Source: Vibrio hyugaensis
GTDB taxonomy: Bacteria > Pseudomonadota > Gammaproteobacteria > Enterobacterales > Vibrionaceae
DNA length: 64,000 nucleotides
Reading direction: 5' to 3'
Assembly (NCBI RefSeq): GCF_002906655.1
Contig: NZ_CP025794.1
Coordinates: 682,001-746,000, forward strand
The notes under the pieces were generated by a model, which saw only the letters and a program-made list of their open reading frames with translations, was not told where the DNA came from and did not search any database. This document shows positions 20,638-31,573 of the stretch, piece after piece. The position numbers were made by a program, and so were the translations under genes. Each line of letters begins with the position of its first letter. The first letter of the stretch is position 1.

Positions 20638-20965
20638 GGCGACTGGCCTGTTTACTGACAGTTGTTCGGTTTATATCATGTAATGTACTGAAAGATTTTT
20701 TACACTTCAAACAAAGTTATTTATCAAGTTAAAAAGTGACTTTAAATCCGAATTCTTAACGTCAATACATAGTACATACAAAGCAATAGTGATCCTGCTT
20801 CAGGATTGTAGAAATATTCTCACTCAACAATATTTGCGAAGCACTTCACATACTCCGTTCCCCTTGTGTTTAAAAAGCCATCAAACAGAAAGCGAAAGCC
20901 AACACGTATTCGCTTTCTCCTGCATCTGAACGTCTGTTCGGTATATACTGTGCAAAAACACAATA
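20638..20965. other. Divergent promoter region between the cyclase and DUF2797 genes
   Basis: 328 bases, AT-rich. It contains a small hairpin ATCCTG-CTT-CAGGAT at 20792-20806 and the longer hairpin listed separately. I identified no operator. Confidence 0.5.
20887..20918 (+). promoter_or_regulatory. Perfect 10-bp inverted repeat upstream of the DUF2797 gene
   Basis: AGAAAGCGAA (20887-20896) and TTCGCTTTCT (20909-20918) are exact complements separated by 12 bases. There is no T-run downstream. It lies about 50 bases before the gene start and may be an operator or an mRNA leader hairpin. Confidence 0.45.
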
Positions 20966-21802
20966 ATGAGTAATGTCATGTCAATAATTGCTAAAGGCAC
21001 GCTAAACAAAATGCGTGCGTCTCTTGATGGTGCCGTAAGCTACCGTCTCCCTGTTGGCGAAGAAGAAATAGACTTAAGCCCGTTTCTTGGCCAAGCCCTT
21101 ACCTTGACCCATACTGGCAATATTTTTTGTAGTTCATGTGGAAAGAAAACGAAGAAAAGCTATTCGCAAGGTCACTGCTTTGTCTGTATGAAAAAACTGG
21201 CAAGTTGCGATATGTGCATCATGAAGCCAGAGACTTGCCACTATGAGCAAGGCACCTGCCGAGAGCCACAATGGGGTGAAGAAAACTGCATGGTGGATCA
21301 CTTCGTTTATCTATCTAACACGTCAAGTCTGAAAGTGGGCATCACGCGTCATACCCAAATTCCAACCCGTTGGATTGACCAAGGTGCAACTCAAGGTTTA
21401 CCGATCTTCAAAGTGAAAACGCGCCATATCTCTGGCTTGATTGAAATCGAGTTAGCAAAACACATTGCCGATAAGACGAACTGGCGAACTCTACTGAAAG
21501 GCGATGGTGACCCAATTGAGTTGCAAGATCGCTTTGCAGAACTGCTGCCATTGGTGGAAGATAAAATAGCTGAGATCAAACAGCAGTATGGCGATGACGC
21601 AATTGAAGTGTTAAGCGAAAACATCACTTCCCTAAGCTACCCGGTTCAGCAGCATCCGACTAAAATCACCTCACACAACTTCGATAAAAACCCAGTTGTA
21701 ACGGGTACATTGCAAGGCATTAAAGGCCAATACCTGATCTTTGATACTGGCGTGATCAACGTGCGTAAGTTCACTTCTTATGAAGTTGAAGTGAGCGAAT
21801 AA
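20966..21802 (+). CDS. DUF2797 family protein with cysteine-rich metal-binding N-terminus
   Basis: 278 residues, cytosolic, function unknown. The N-terminal half has a dense set of cysteines: CSSCGKK, HCFVCMKKLASCDMCIMKPE, then TCHYEQGTC and ENCMVDH. These look like zinc or iron-sulfur ligands. The second half contains KVGITRHTQIPTRWIDQGAT, then an alpha/beta region and a C-terminal beta-rich part. KVGIT...RW is reminiscent of GIY-YIG-like cores, but I do not see the full nuclease motif. A second in-frame ATG five codons in (MSIIAKG) is an alternative start. It is single and flanked by a strong terminator. Confidence 0.75.
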   Translation: MSNVMSIIAKGTLNKMRASLDGAVSYRLPVGEEEIDLSPFLGQALTLTHTGNIFCSSCGKKTKKSYSQGHCFVCMKKLASCDMCIMKPETCHYEQGTCREPQWGEENCMVDHFVYLSNTSSLKVGITRHTQIPTRWIDQGATQGLPIFKVKTRHISGLIEIELAKHIADKTNWRTLLKGDGDPIELQDRFAELLPLVEDKIAEIKQQYGDDAIEVLSENITSLSYPVQQHPTKITSHNFDKNPVVTGTLQGIKGQYLIFDTGVINVRKFTSYEVEVSE

Positions 21803-21832
21803 GCTCTCGGCTCATTGAACAAACGAAACGAA

Positions 21833-21866
21833 AAAGCTCGAGCACTTGGCTCGAGCTTTAGTTTTT
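21833..21866. terminator. Bidirectional terminator after the DUF2797 gene
   Basis: Perfect 10-bp stem AAAGCTCGAG / CTCGAGCTTT (21833-21842, 21850-21859) followed by AGTTTTTT; A-rich on the other side, serving the convergent gene as well. Confidence 0.8.
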
Positions 21867-21882
21867 TAGTGGTCTTCGATTC

Positions 21883-23118
21883 TTACGCATCGAGGATATT
21901 TTCTAACACATCAAACAACATGTCGATCTCAGCCGTAGTGTTGTAATGCATACAACCAATACGAACGACACCACCCGACTCTTCTAACCCTAATTGCCGA
22001 ACCAAACCGAGTGCATAGAAGTGCCCATTCCAAACACAGATATTGTGCTCACCGAGTGTTTTAGCGATGAAATCTGGAGAGTACTTATCAAACGTCAGCG
22101 CAAAAGTTGGTGTTCTCAGTTGGCTACTTTCGTCATTGATGCCATATAACTTCACACCATCTAGCGCACTTAAACGTTGTAAGAAATGCTCGCTCAGATG
22201 CTGCTCATGCTCATTGTATAAAGCATAACTCTGCTCTAAACGTTGACGAAGAGACACATTCGTATCACCAAACTGTGCTAGATACTCCACTGCTGCTGCA
22301 ACACCCGCCAAACCTTCAAAGCTTTGCGTTCCCGTTTCAAAGCGTCCAGGACCGATGTTGGTTGCAGGTTCGACTTTGTAAGGTTGGATACTATGCAACC
22401 ATTGATCTGCAATGTAAGCAATGCCCACATGTGGTCCAAAGAACTTATAAGCCGAACACGCTAAGAAATCGCATCCTAAGTCTTGGACATCCACTAAGTG
22501 ATGCGGCGCGTAATGGACGGCATCCACATAAACCTGAGCACCAATGTTATGCGCCACCTCTACGACACGCGGAATATCGACGATAGAACCGGTGGTGTTC
22601 GATGCGTAAGTCACCGCCACTAAACGCGTTTTCTCATTCAACAAGCTCTGAAGATGCGCGAGATCTAGCGTGCAATCTTCTTCATTGATTCTGACTTGGT
22701 GAACCACCACGCCTTTATCTTCTGCTGCTTGTTGCCAACTCGACACGTTAGAGTAATGGTCGAGGGCTGAAACAATGATCTCATCGCCCTCTTTCCAATC
22801 TCGACTAATAGCGCGACTTAGCTGGAAAGTCAGTGATGTCATGTTGGCACCAAATACGATGTTGCCAGACGATGGTGCATTTAATAGCGCTTGTGCAGAC
22901 TCACGAGCTGACTGCATCACTTCGACCGTTGCTTGACTCGAAAAATAATGGCCTCCAAGGTTCGAATTGAGTCGGCCAAGATAGCTTACTATACTATCGA
23001 GAACGGATTGCGGCACTTGTGAACCGCCAGGACCGTCAAAAAACGTAACTGGACGGTCGTTATAATACTGAGCCAGTGCGGGAAATTGTTCTCGGATCTG
23101 ATTAAGATTGAAGTTCAT
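21883..23118 (-). CDS. Cysteine-desulfurase-like class V aminotransferase (VC1184 subfamily)
   Basis: 411-residue fold-type I PLP enzyme. Features are FFDGPGGSQVPQSV near the start, YASNTTGSIVDIPRV, the cofactor Asp/His strand VYVDAVHYAPH, and the Schiff-base lysine in DFLACSAYKFFGPHVGI. These fit the class V family near SufS/CsdA. There is no mobile loop with the expected catalytic Cys in the usual RxGxHCA form: the C-terminus reads GGVVRIGCMHYNTTAEID, with Cys in a different setting. The protein matches the family described as 'cysteine desulfurase-like, VC1184 subfamily', whose substrate is not established. The gene overlaps the upstream dioxygenase gene by 17 bases, so the two are translated together and probably act on one metabolite. 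Confidence 0.82.
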   Translation of the reverse strand: MNFNLNQIREQFPALAQYYNDRPVTFFDGPGGSQVPQSVLDSIVSYLGRLNSNLGGHYFSSQATVEVMQSARESAQALLNAPSSGNIVFGANMTSLTFQLSRAISRDWKEGDEIIVSALDHYSNVSSWQQAAEDKGVVVHQVRINEEDCTLDLAHLQSLLNEKTRLVAVTYASNTTGSIVDIPRVVEVAHNIGAQVYVDAVHYAPHHLVDVQDLGCDFLACSAYKFFGPHVGIAYIADQWLHSIQPYKVEPATNIGPGRFETGTQSFEGLAGVAAAVEYLAQFGDTNVSLRQRLEQSYALYNEHEQHLSEHFLQRLSALDGVKLYGINDESSQLRTPTFALTFDKYSPDFIAKTLGEHNICVWNGHFYALGLVRQLGLEESGGVVRIGCMHYNTTAEIDMLFDVLENILDA

Positions 23119-23758
23119 TTCGTTTGTCCGTCGCTGTCAGTACAAATACATCCATATGACCTTCTTGGTCATTAATCACTGAGCGAATTGGCACCGCGTT
23201 GTGCCACAATTTGCTGTCTGCCAGCATTGCCACTTCGCCATTTTCCAATACTTTACGGAAAAAAGGCGCTTGGTTGTGGCTGCTGTAAAGCATGATGTCG
23301 CCACCCATGATGTTGTGACGCCCTACACCGACTAATGCAATGTGGTCAAAACCATCTTGGTGTACCCCTTCCGGTGCAACTTGGGTCTCATCGTAAATCG
23401 CGGTGATTCGAATTTGATGGATCTCGATTTCCTGACCGTCTGGTAAGTGGTTTGCATTAACGAACAACTCACACATTTCACGGAAACCTTCACTGGAAAG
23501 AATCCCTTTTTCAATCGGCTGAAACTGGCGAATCACATCACCTTGGAAACGGTTGATATCAGAAGATTGTACAAAGCTGTTCTTGTTTAAATCGACAACC
23601 TGACCGTTTTCAAACCCAACCACAGAGTAACGACGAAGACGATATTGGCCATCGGCATGTTCTGTCCGAGGTAGGCCTTCAAAGGAAGGAGAAAGTTGCT
23701 CAATCGCTGCCATGCTGAGCTGAGTTAAATGTAGGGTGTTCTCTCGTGAATGTAACAT
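23102..23758 (-). CDS. 2-oxoglutarate/Fe(II)-dependent dioxygenase family protein
   Basis: 218 residues from the second of two adjacent ATGs (GGAG is 6 bases from it, only 3 from the first at 23761). The likely iron ligands are visible: EGVHQDGFDHIAL gives His-x-Asp, and DSKLWHNAVPIRSV gives the distal His followed by an Arg that would hold 2-oxoglutarate. This is the pattern of the 2OG-Fe dioxygenase family (PF10014), which includes free amino-acid hydroxylases. With the overlapping PLP enzyme it may form a two-step modification of an amino acid or a related amine. Substrate unknown. First gene of the leftward pair. Confidence 0.8.
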   Translation of the reverse strand: MLHSRENTLHLTQLSMAAIEQLSPSFEGLPRTEHADGQYRLRRYSVVGFENGQVVDLNKNSFVQSSDINRFQGDVIRQFQPIEKGILSSEGFREMCELFVNANHLPDGQEIEIHQIRITAIYDETQVAPEGVHQDGFDHIALVGVGRHNIMGGDIMLYSSHNQAPFFRKVLENGEVAMLADSKLWHNAVPIRSVINDQEGHMDVFVLTATDKRNELQS

Positions 23759-25089
<1,331 letters not shown>

Positions 25090-25118
25090 CTTTTCACATT
25101 TGTGTCATATCCTTAAAG

Positions 25119-25146
25119 CCCAGCGGTATTCCCGCTGGGTTTTCTT
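25119..25146 (+). terminator. Terminator of trxB
   Basis: Stem CCCAGCGG / CCGCTGGG with a 5-base loop and T-rich tail. Confidence 0.85.
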
Positions 25147-25192
25147 TTGTATACTACCGCCTCATTAAAACAATTATCATTAAGCCTTCACG

Positions 25193-26980
25193 ATGGATAA
25201 GAAAAAGCAAAGCAGCTTGAATAAGTGGCTTCAGCAACAAAGTAAGTTGGCCAAGCGCTGGCTGATGGTTGCGATAGGCCTAGGCGTACTATCAAGCGTG
25301 TTTTTATTGGCTCAAGCAGCCCTGCTCGCCTCCATTCTTCACCAACTCATTATTGAACAAGTCGACAAGTCCGAGCTCGTTTGGTACTTCGTCGGACTCG
25401 GTGTCACCGTTATCGGTCGCGCAGCTTGTACTTGGGGACGCGAAATCGCTGGATATCGTTGCGGCGAACAGATCCGCGTTTACATCCGCCAACTGATTCT
25501 CGATAAAGTTCACCAACTTGGTCCTGCTTATATTAAAGGTAAGCCAGCAGGCAGCTGGGCAACGTTGATTCTAGAGCAAGTAGAAGACATGCAAGACTTC
25601 TTCTCTCGCTACCTTCCGCAAATGTCGTTGTCTGTTTTGGTGCCTTTCATCATCCTAGTGGTGGTTTTCCCAATTAACTGGGCAGCGGGTTTAATTTTCC
25701 TAATTACCGCACCATTGGTTCCAATGTTTATGGCGTTGGTAGGTATGAAAGCCGCTGACGCAAACCGTAAGAACTTCAAAGCGCTGCAACGTTTATCTGG
25801 TCACTTCTATGACCGTTTGCAAGCAATGACAACCATCCGTTTGTTCGACCGTACTCAATCAGAAACCGAGACATTAAAAGGTGCATCTGAAGTTTTCCGT
25901 ACTCGTACAATGGACGTATTGAAGATTGCATTCCTATCTTCAGCGGTTCTTGAGTTCTTCACTTCTATCTCAATTGCGATTACGGCGGTTTACTTTGGCT
26001 TTAGCTATATCGGAGAGCTCAACTTCGGTTACTACGGCACAGGTGTAACGCTGTTTGCAGGTCTGTTTATTCTGATCCTTGCGCCTGAGTTCTATCAGCC
26101 ATTGCGTGACCTTGGTACCTTCTACCATGCCAAGCAACAAGCAGTGGGCGCAGCAGAAAGCATTGTTGAATTTCTAGAACTAGATGTGGACCAAGTTAAA
26201 GACGGAAACAAGGCAGTAGAACAAAACGCAGCGATTCATATCGAAGCTCAAGACCTTGTTATCTTCAGCCCTGAAGGTAAGCAACTTGCAGGTCCGCTAT
26301 CCTTCTCGCTAGAAGCAAACCAAAGCACTGCGCTAGTTGGCCCAAGTGGTGCAGGTAAAACCAGCTTAGTAAATACCATCCTTGGTTTTATGCCATACAA
26401 AGGCAGCTTAAAAATTAACGGCTGTGAACTTTCCGAGTTGGATTTGGCGACATGGCGCGAAACCATCAGTTGGATTGGCCAAAACCCAATGCTTCTGCAC
26501 GGCAGCATTCGTGACAACGTCACTCTAGGTAAGCAAGATATTCAAGACCAGCAAGTCCACTCTGTACTGAGCGACTCCCACGCCGCAGAGTTTGTTGAAA
26601 TGCACGGTCTGGATTACCAAATCTCTGATCGCTCTGGCGGTTTGTCTGTTGGTCAGGCACAGCGTCTTGCCCTTGCTCGTGCGATGCTGCAAAACGGCCG
26701 TTTTTGGCTACTTGATGAACCAACTGCAAGTTTGGATGCTCGAAGCGAGAAATTAGTTATGGAAGGCATCGGTAAATACACCGAGTCCACCACTAACTTG
26801 ATGATCACTCACCAACTTGCGCCACTGCAGAATGTCTCCCAAATTCTGGTTATGCAAGATGGTCAAATCGTTCAACGTGGCGATTACGCAACGTTGGCTT
26901 CGCAAGATGGTCTATTTAAAGAAATGTTGGCTGCCAATCTAGCTCAACGTGAATCAGACAAGGGGAACTTAGATGCGTGA
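25193..26980 (+). CDS. cydD: Heterodimeric ABC exporter CydDC, CydD subunit
   Basis: 595 residues: six N-terminal membrane helices, then an ATPase domain with Walker A GPSGAGKTS at about 382-390, signature LSVGQAQRLALARAM, Walker B FWLLDEPTASLD and a switch His in MITHQLAP. CydDC is needed to assemble cytochrome bd oxidase; it has been described as a glutathione/cysteine exporter and more recently linked to haem transport. Its stop overlaps the cydC start by 8 bases, so the two subunits are made in equal amounts. The start lacks a strong Shine-Dalgarno sequence. Confidence 0.95.
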   Translation: MDKKKQSSLNKWLQQQSKLAKRWLMVAIGLGVLSSVFLLAQAALLASILHQLIIEQVDKSELVWYFVGLGVTVIGRAACTWGREIAGYRCGEQIRVYIRQLILDKVHQLGPAYIKGKPAGSWATLILEQVEDMQDFFSRYLPQMSLSVLVPFIILVVVFPINWAAGLIFLITAPLVPMFMALVGMKAADANRKNFKALQRLSGHFYDRLQAMTTIRLFDRTQSETETLKGASEVFRTRTMDVLKIAFLSSAVLEFFTSISIAITAVYFGFSYIGELNFGYYGTGVTLFAGLFILILAPEFYQPLRDLGTFYHAKQQAVGAAESIVEFLELDVDQVKDGNKAVEQNAAIHIEAQDLVIFSPEGKQLAGPLSFSLEANQSTALVGPSGAGKTSLVNTILGFMPYKGSLKINGCELSELDLATWRETISWIGQNPMLLHGSIRDNVTLGKQDIQDQQVHSVLSDSHAAEFVEMHGLDYQISDRSGGLSVGQAQRLALARAMLQNGRFWLLDEPTASLDARSEKLVMEGIGKYTESTTNLMITHQLAPLQNVSQILVMQDGQIVQRGDYATLASQDGLFKEMLAANLAQRESDKGNLDA

Positions 26981-28697
26981 TTTACTCCCTTATCTAAAAC
27001 TGTATAAAAAGCATTGGTTTGGTTTGTCACTCGGCATGCTTCTGGCATTTCTGACGCTGGCTGCTTCTATTGGCCTACTCACCTTATCCGGCTGGTTTAT
27101 CTCTGCGGCTGCGGTCGCGGGTTTAACTATTGCTCGTGAAACCTTCAACTATATGCTTCCGGGCGCTGGCGTTCGTGGCGCTGCGATGGCACGTACTGCG
27201 GGCCGTTGGGGCGAGCGTGTAGTTAGCCACAATGCAACATTCAAGCTATTGACGGATTTACGTATCTTCTTCTTCAAGAAGCTTGCGCCGCTGATCCCTG
27301 GTCGCGTTTCGACTCTGCGTGATGCGGATCTACTGAACCGACTAGTGGCAGACGTAGACGCGATGGACCATGTGTACTTGCGCCTTGTCAGCCCTGTGAT
27401 TGTTGGCATCTTTGGTATCTTGTCGCTAACTGCCGTACTCGCCTTCTTTGATTGGCACCTTGCCCTACTGCTTGGCGGTATCCTGACTGTGATGCTGTTG
27501 GTATGGCCGGTATTGTTCTACAAACTGGGCAAACATAACGGCGAACACTTGACTCAAAACAAAGCACAACTGCGCGTAGCGACACTGGACTGGCTACAAG
27601 GTTACAGCGAACTGAGCCTTTTTGGTGCAGAAGAGCGTTACCGTAATGTGATTCTAGAAAAACAAAAACAACTGCTGTCCAACCAGTTTGTTAATGCAAA
27701 CCTCACTGGTATGGCGTCTGGCTTGTTGATGCTCGCTAACGGCTTAACCCTTGTTGCAATGCTTTGGTTTGCTGCTGATGGTGTTGGCGGTCGTGCACCA
27801 GATCCTTGGATTGCACTGTTCGCGTTTGCAACTATGGCGAGCTTTGAAATTCTGATGCCAATCGCCGGTGCGTTCCAATACCTAGGTCAAACATTGACGT
27901 CCGCGCGTCGATTGAACGAAATCACCTTAGCGGAGCCAGACGTTGTCTTCCCAGAAACATCGAAGCGTGAAGGTGGTAAACCGTTAAATATTGAGTTCGA
28001 CAAGGTTGATTTCACCTACCCTGATGGTCAACAAAAAGTGCTGAAAGACCTAACGCTCTCACTACCATTGGGCTCAAAAACGGCGATTGTTGGCCAAACT
28101 GGTTCAGGTAAGTCGACACTTATTCAATTGCTTTGTCGCTACTGGGATGTAAACCAAGGTCAAGTGAGCATTGGTGGTGCGCCGTTACAAGATTGGAGCG
28201 AATCCGATCTGCGCGCTGCAATCACGGTAGTTAGCCAACGTGTGGATGTGCTTAATGGCACACTGCGTGACAACCTATTGCTTGCGGCTCCAGAAGCAAC
28301 GGATGAACAACTGGCTGATATTCTGACTAAAGTGGACTTGGCGAATCTATTAGACGAGCCAGGACTGGATGCTTGGCTAGGTGACGGCGGGCGTCAACTT
28401 TCTGGTGGTGAGAAGCGTCGTATCGGCATTGCTCGCGCTCTATTGCGTGATGCCCCTATCCTACTGCTTGATGAGCCGACCGAAGGTCTAGACAAGCGCA
28501 CTGAACAAACAGTAATGGAACTGTTCAAGCAACACTTCACTAATAAGACGGTCGTATTCATTACTCACCGTTTGATTGAGCTAGAAAGCATGGACAACAT
28601 CTGTTTGATGGAACAAGGCGAGATCATCGAGCAAGGTAGCCACCAAGCATTGCTTGCAGAAAAAGGTCGTTACCACCAGCTACTACAATCTCTGTAA
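26973..28697 (+). CDS. cydC: Heterodimeric ABC exporter CydDC, CydC subunit
   Basis: 574 residues with the same half-transporter layout as CydD: six membrane helices and an ATPase with Walker A GQTGSGKST (about 371), signature LSGGEKRRIGIARAL, Walker B ILLLDEPTEGLD and switch His in FITHRLIE. It pairs with CydD in the inner membrane and is required for cytochrome bd maturation. Both ATP sites look intact, with no substituted catalytic Glu. The overlap with cydD implies translational coupling. A terminator follows 20 bases after the stop. Confidence 0.95.
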   Translation: MRDLLPYLKLYKKHWFGLSLGMLLAFLTLAASIGLLTLSGWFISAAAVAGLTIARETFNYMLPGAGVRGAAMARTAGRWGERVVSHNATFKLLTDLRIFFFKKLAPLIPGRVSTLRDADLLNRLVADVDAMDHVYLRLVSPVIVGIFGILSLTAVLAFFDWHLALLLGGILTVMLLVWPVLFYKLGKHNGEHLTQNKAQLRVATLDWLQGYSELSLFGAEERYRNVILEKQKQLLSNQFVNANLTGMASGLLMLANGLTLVAMLWFAADGVGGRAPDPWIALFAFATMASFEILMPIAGAFQYLGQTLTSARRLNEITLAEPDVVFPETSKREGGKPLNIEFDKVDFTYPDGQQKVLKDLTLSLPLGSKTAIVGQTGSGKSTLIQLLCRYWDVNQGQVSIGGAPLQDWSESDLRAAITVVSQRVDVLNGTLRDNLLLAAPEATDEQLADILTKVDLANLLDEPGLDAWLGDGGRQLSGGEKRRIGIARALLRDAPILLLDEPTEGLDKRTEQTVMELFKQHFTNKTVVFITHRLIELESMDNICLMEQGEIIEQGSHQALLAEKGRYHQLLQSL

Positions 28698-28716
28698 TAC
28701 TGGGATTCAAATAGAC

Positions 28717-28750
28717 AAAGGGCTCATCCATTGATGAGCCCTTTTCTTTT
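28717..28750. terminator. Terminator between cydC and dsdA (convergent)
   Basis: 12-bp stem AAAGGGCTCATC / GATGAGCCCTTT (28717-28744), loop CATT, followed by TCTTTT; an A-tract at its left lets it serve dsdA too. Confidence 0.85.
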
Positions 28751-28784
28751 ACTCTCGCGGTTCCCAAAGCAAGAGCAAAATCAA

Positions 28785-30116
28785 TTATCGACCAGACTTC
28801 GCAAGGTACGCCGACATTTCAGCCTCTGGCACCATGCCGCCACCGGTCGCCCAAACTAAGTGAGTCGCGTTGTTTAGTTTCTCTTCAGTAAACTGCATTC
28901 GCGCTTGGTAAGCTTTATCGTTAGAAACGTGCACCGCACCAATCATGCCCGCTAACGCCGATGGTTCTAAACGAATGTCTTCCAGCTCACTTAGCTCACC
29001 TAAATGGTGATACATCCGCTCATCCGTCATCGTGTAGTAACCATCAAGCAGTCTTTCCATAGCTCGACCAACAAAACCAGACGCACGACCTACCGCTAAA
29101 CCGTCAGCAGCAGTGATGTTATCAATACCAAGATCTTGTACTGCGATACCATCATGCAAGCCAGTGTGTACACCAAGCAACATACATGGGGAATGCGTCG
29201 GCTCGGCAAAGAAACAATGAACATGATCACCAAACGCCATTTTTAAGCCAAACGCCACACCACCAGGACCACCACCGACACCACATGGTAGATAAACAAA
29301 CAAAGGATGTTCCGCATCAACCGCAATGCCCATTTCATAAAACTGTTGCTTCAAGCGTTCGCCTGCAACCGAATAACCTAGGAATAAGGTTTGCGAGTTT
29401 TCATCATCGATAAAGAAACAGGTTGGGTCTTTCTCTGCTTCTTTACGCCCCTGCTCTACTGCAACACCGTAATCTTGCTCGTACTCCACCACATTCACAC
29501 CACGAGAACGCAGCTTGTTTTTCTTCCACTCTCTTGCATCCGCCGACATATGGACCGATACAGAGAAGCCGAGTTTTGCACTCATGATGCCGATAGACAT
29601 GCCCAGATTCCCTGTTGAACCTACTGCAATGCTGTATTGCTGAAAGAACTGACGAAACTCTTCACTCGACAGTTTGCTGTAATCATCACTTTCACTCAGA
29701 AGTCCTGCTTCCATCGCCAACTTCTCTGCGTGTGTCAGCACTTCATAGATGCCACCACGCGCCTTAATTGAACCAGATATAGGTAAATGGCTGTCTTTCT
29801 TGAGTATCAAACGCCCAAGAATCGAAGTGTCGTATTGCGCTTCTAAACACGATTTCATCTTATCAATATCGACAACGTTCGATTCAATAATTCCGTTAGA
29901 AGCCGCCGTTTCAGGGAAAGCTCTCATTAAGTATGGAGCAAAGCGTTTTAGTCGTTCACTCGCGTCTTTGATATTGGCAGCACCTAAGCCAACGTACGGC
30001 AGACCTTCTTCAAGTGTGGTAATATTTGGGTTGAACCAAACCACCTCTTCTAACCCAATGAGTCGCTCAACCAAAGGGAATTCTGTTACTAGTGCGTTTA
30101 CATTGAAGGTTGTCAT
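28785..30116 (-). CDS. dsdA: D-serine ammonia-lyase (D-serine dehydratase)
   Basis: PLP enzyme that turns D-serine into pyruvate and ammonia in the cytosol, detoxifying or using D-serine. 443 residues, the usual DsdA length. Lys118 in SGSIKARGG is the Schiff-base lysine at the same number as in E. coli. [19 protein letters not shown] binds the cofactor phosphate and [15 protein letters not shown] follows later. There is no dsdC regulator or dsdX permease next to it in this window, so it is a solitary gene with a promoter in the 490-base gap to its right. Confidence 0.95.
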   Translation of the reverse strand: MTTFNVNALVTEFPLVERLIGLEEVVWFNPNITTLEEGLPYVGLGAANIKDASERLKRFAPYLMRAFPETAASNGIIESNVVDIDKMKSCLEAQYDTSILGRLILKKDSHLPISGSIKARGGIYEVLTHAEKLAMEAGLLSESDDYSKLSSEEFRQFFQQYSIAVGSTGNLGMSIGIMSAKLGFSVSVHMSADAREWKKNKLRSRGVNVVEYEQDYGVAVEQGRKEAEKDPTCFFIDDENSQTLFLGYSVAGERLKQQFYEMGIAVDAEHPLFVYLPCGVGGGPGGVAFGLKMAFGDHVHCFFAEPTHSPCMLLGVHTGLHDGIAVQDLGIDNITAADGLAVGRASGFVGRAMERLLDGYYTMTDERMYHHLGELSELEDIRLEPSALAGMIGAVHVSNDKAYQARMQFTEEKLNNATHLVWATGGGMVPEAEMSAYLAKSGR

Positions 30117-30609
30117 CTTTACCTAATATGTGAATTACTGTCTCTAACCGCTATTTAAGCAGATATTCGTTTCACCTGACAAACGATGAAAAGTCACATG
30201 TCGATGAAGTATATTTAAACAAGGCCGTGATTTGGTCGGAGTTTCGTTTATCCAAGCAATATTTGAGTTCATTTATGACGCACAGGGTAATCTCATTTCT
30301 TTCATCTAAGTTTTATTAATTTCAGGAAAATGACCATTTATTCCCATCAATTTAACTCAATGTTTTCACGAAAAATGAAAACGTCAATATGACTACACGA
30401 CAAACAGACGTGGGATTGCCACTCAAATCATGATGAGTGAGCATTGTGGACGAATGAAAATGACGTATCCAGTCTCGATGATGTAACAAGCATTTCTTTT
30501 GAACGCTCGGATTTAACAGTAACCGCTGCACTGCCAACGAAAAACACTCTCGTAAACGAGTAACTATTCATTGGCTGGTTGAATCAGCAAGTTAACAATG
30601 AATAATGCA
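30117..30609. other. Intergenic region between dsdA and the EAL gene
   Basis: About 490 bases; both flanking genes read leftward. A short minus-strand frame here (30352-30537) looks random. The only structure is a long imperfect hairpin at 30565-30604 (outer arms TATTCATTG / CAATGAATA, inner GCTG / CAGC), just beyond the stop of the EAL gene. It has no T-run. Confidence 0.5.
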
Positions 30610-31410
30610 CTACGCTCTTTTTAGCAATTGGCTTTGTTCCAGTACTTCGAAAGGCAAATTAAGGTCCAACTCAGCTTGCAATGTAGGTCGATGCAAGTAG
30701 TAACCTTGAGCATAATGAATACTTAAACTTTGTACAAAACACAAATCATTTTGTGTCTCTATTCCTTCCGCAACAAGGTCAAATTGGTACTTGTGTTTCC
30801 AACCTGCTAAACGTTGCCAGAAAGCCACATGCTGCTCTCCTTTCATCGTTAACAAGCTTCGATCCAGTTTGACAATATCTGGCGTGACATAACGAATAAT
30901 GTCTTCACCTTTATGGTTGCCACTCCCAAAATCATCCAACGCGATTTTAATTCCAAAGTGTCGACAAACCTTTATGTTCATCTGAAACATGGTTTTATCT
31001 GCTACTTCCGTCGGATACTGGTTTTTCTCGGTGAGCTCTAGCCAGAGTGTTATTTTAGCTCGCTTGCACGCATTAATTAAAGGTAAAACATCAGCAAAGA
31101 ATGACATACTCGCTAGATAAGACGGTGGTATGTTGACCGACATAAAACGTATAGAACTCGGCAATGTTCTCAATTCTTTGGCAAGCTTCTGGAATAACCG
31201 TTTAGTGAACTGATTTGCGTATCCCTCTTCATCAATGCAACGAAATGACGTCTCGATGCAACGAGGCGTGTCCCATCGTGTTAGTACTTCTACCCCTAGA
31301 GGGAAATCTACTTGCAAGCCATAGACGGGTTGAAAAATGGGATAGAATGCGCCTTTACGAATATCAGCAAAGACCTGTTTACATTTATCCTCCCTGGTTA
31401 AATTACTCAT
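30610..31410 (-). CDS. Stand-alone EAL-domain c-di-GMP phosphodiesterase (EVL variant)
   Basis: 266 residues from ATG 31410 (an ATG four codons earlier at 31422 is equally possible). It is a single EAL domain with no membrane segment or sensor. Catalytic residues are all present: the EAL Glu in GVEVLTRW (EVL instead of EAL), Asn in SVNIPP, Glu in LELTE, Asp-Asp in ALDDFGSG, Lys in VKLDRS, Glu in AEGIET and Gln in YAQGYY. It should hydrolyse c-di-GMP to pGpG. It sits upstream of, and divergent from, the four XRE-type paralogues, sharing a 160-base promoter region with the first of them. Confidence 0.88.
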   Translation of the reverse strand: MSNLTREDKCKQVFADIRKGAFYPIFQPVYGLQVDFPLGVEVLTRWDTPRCIETSFRCIDEEGYANQFTKRLFQKLAKELRTLPSSIRFMSVNIPPSYLASMSFFADVLPLINACKRAKITLWLELTEKNQYPTEVADKTMFQMNIKVCRHFGIKIALDDFGSGNHKGEDIIRYVTPDIVKLDRSLLTMKGEQHVAFWQRLAGWKHKYQFDLVAEGIETQNDLCFVQSLSIHYAQGYYLHRPTLQAELDLNLPFEVLEQSQLLKRA

Positions 31411-31573
31411 ACATAACACCATTCAAAAGTATTGGTCAGCCCAGAAGAGTAAATCAACGAAACGTACAACTGTAGGCATCGAAAAATAGGAATGCTTGAG
31501 CTTTGCTAAGCGCCCCCTATAATGACGAAGCAATCAATAACCTAAAATAAAAATAGAATGTGAGAGGTATTTG

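Noticed and set aside
30352..30537. 61-codon minus-strand frame between dsdA and the EAL gene
   Set aside because: No ribosome site, no protein-like pattern, and located in AT-rich intergenic DNA.
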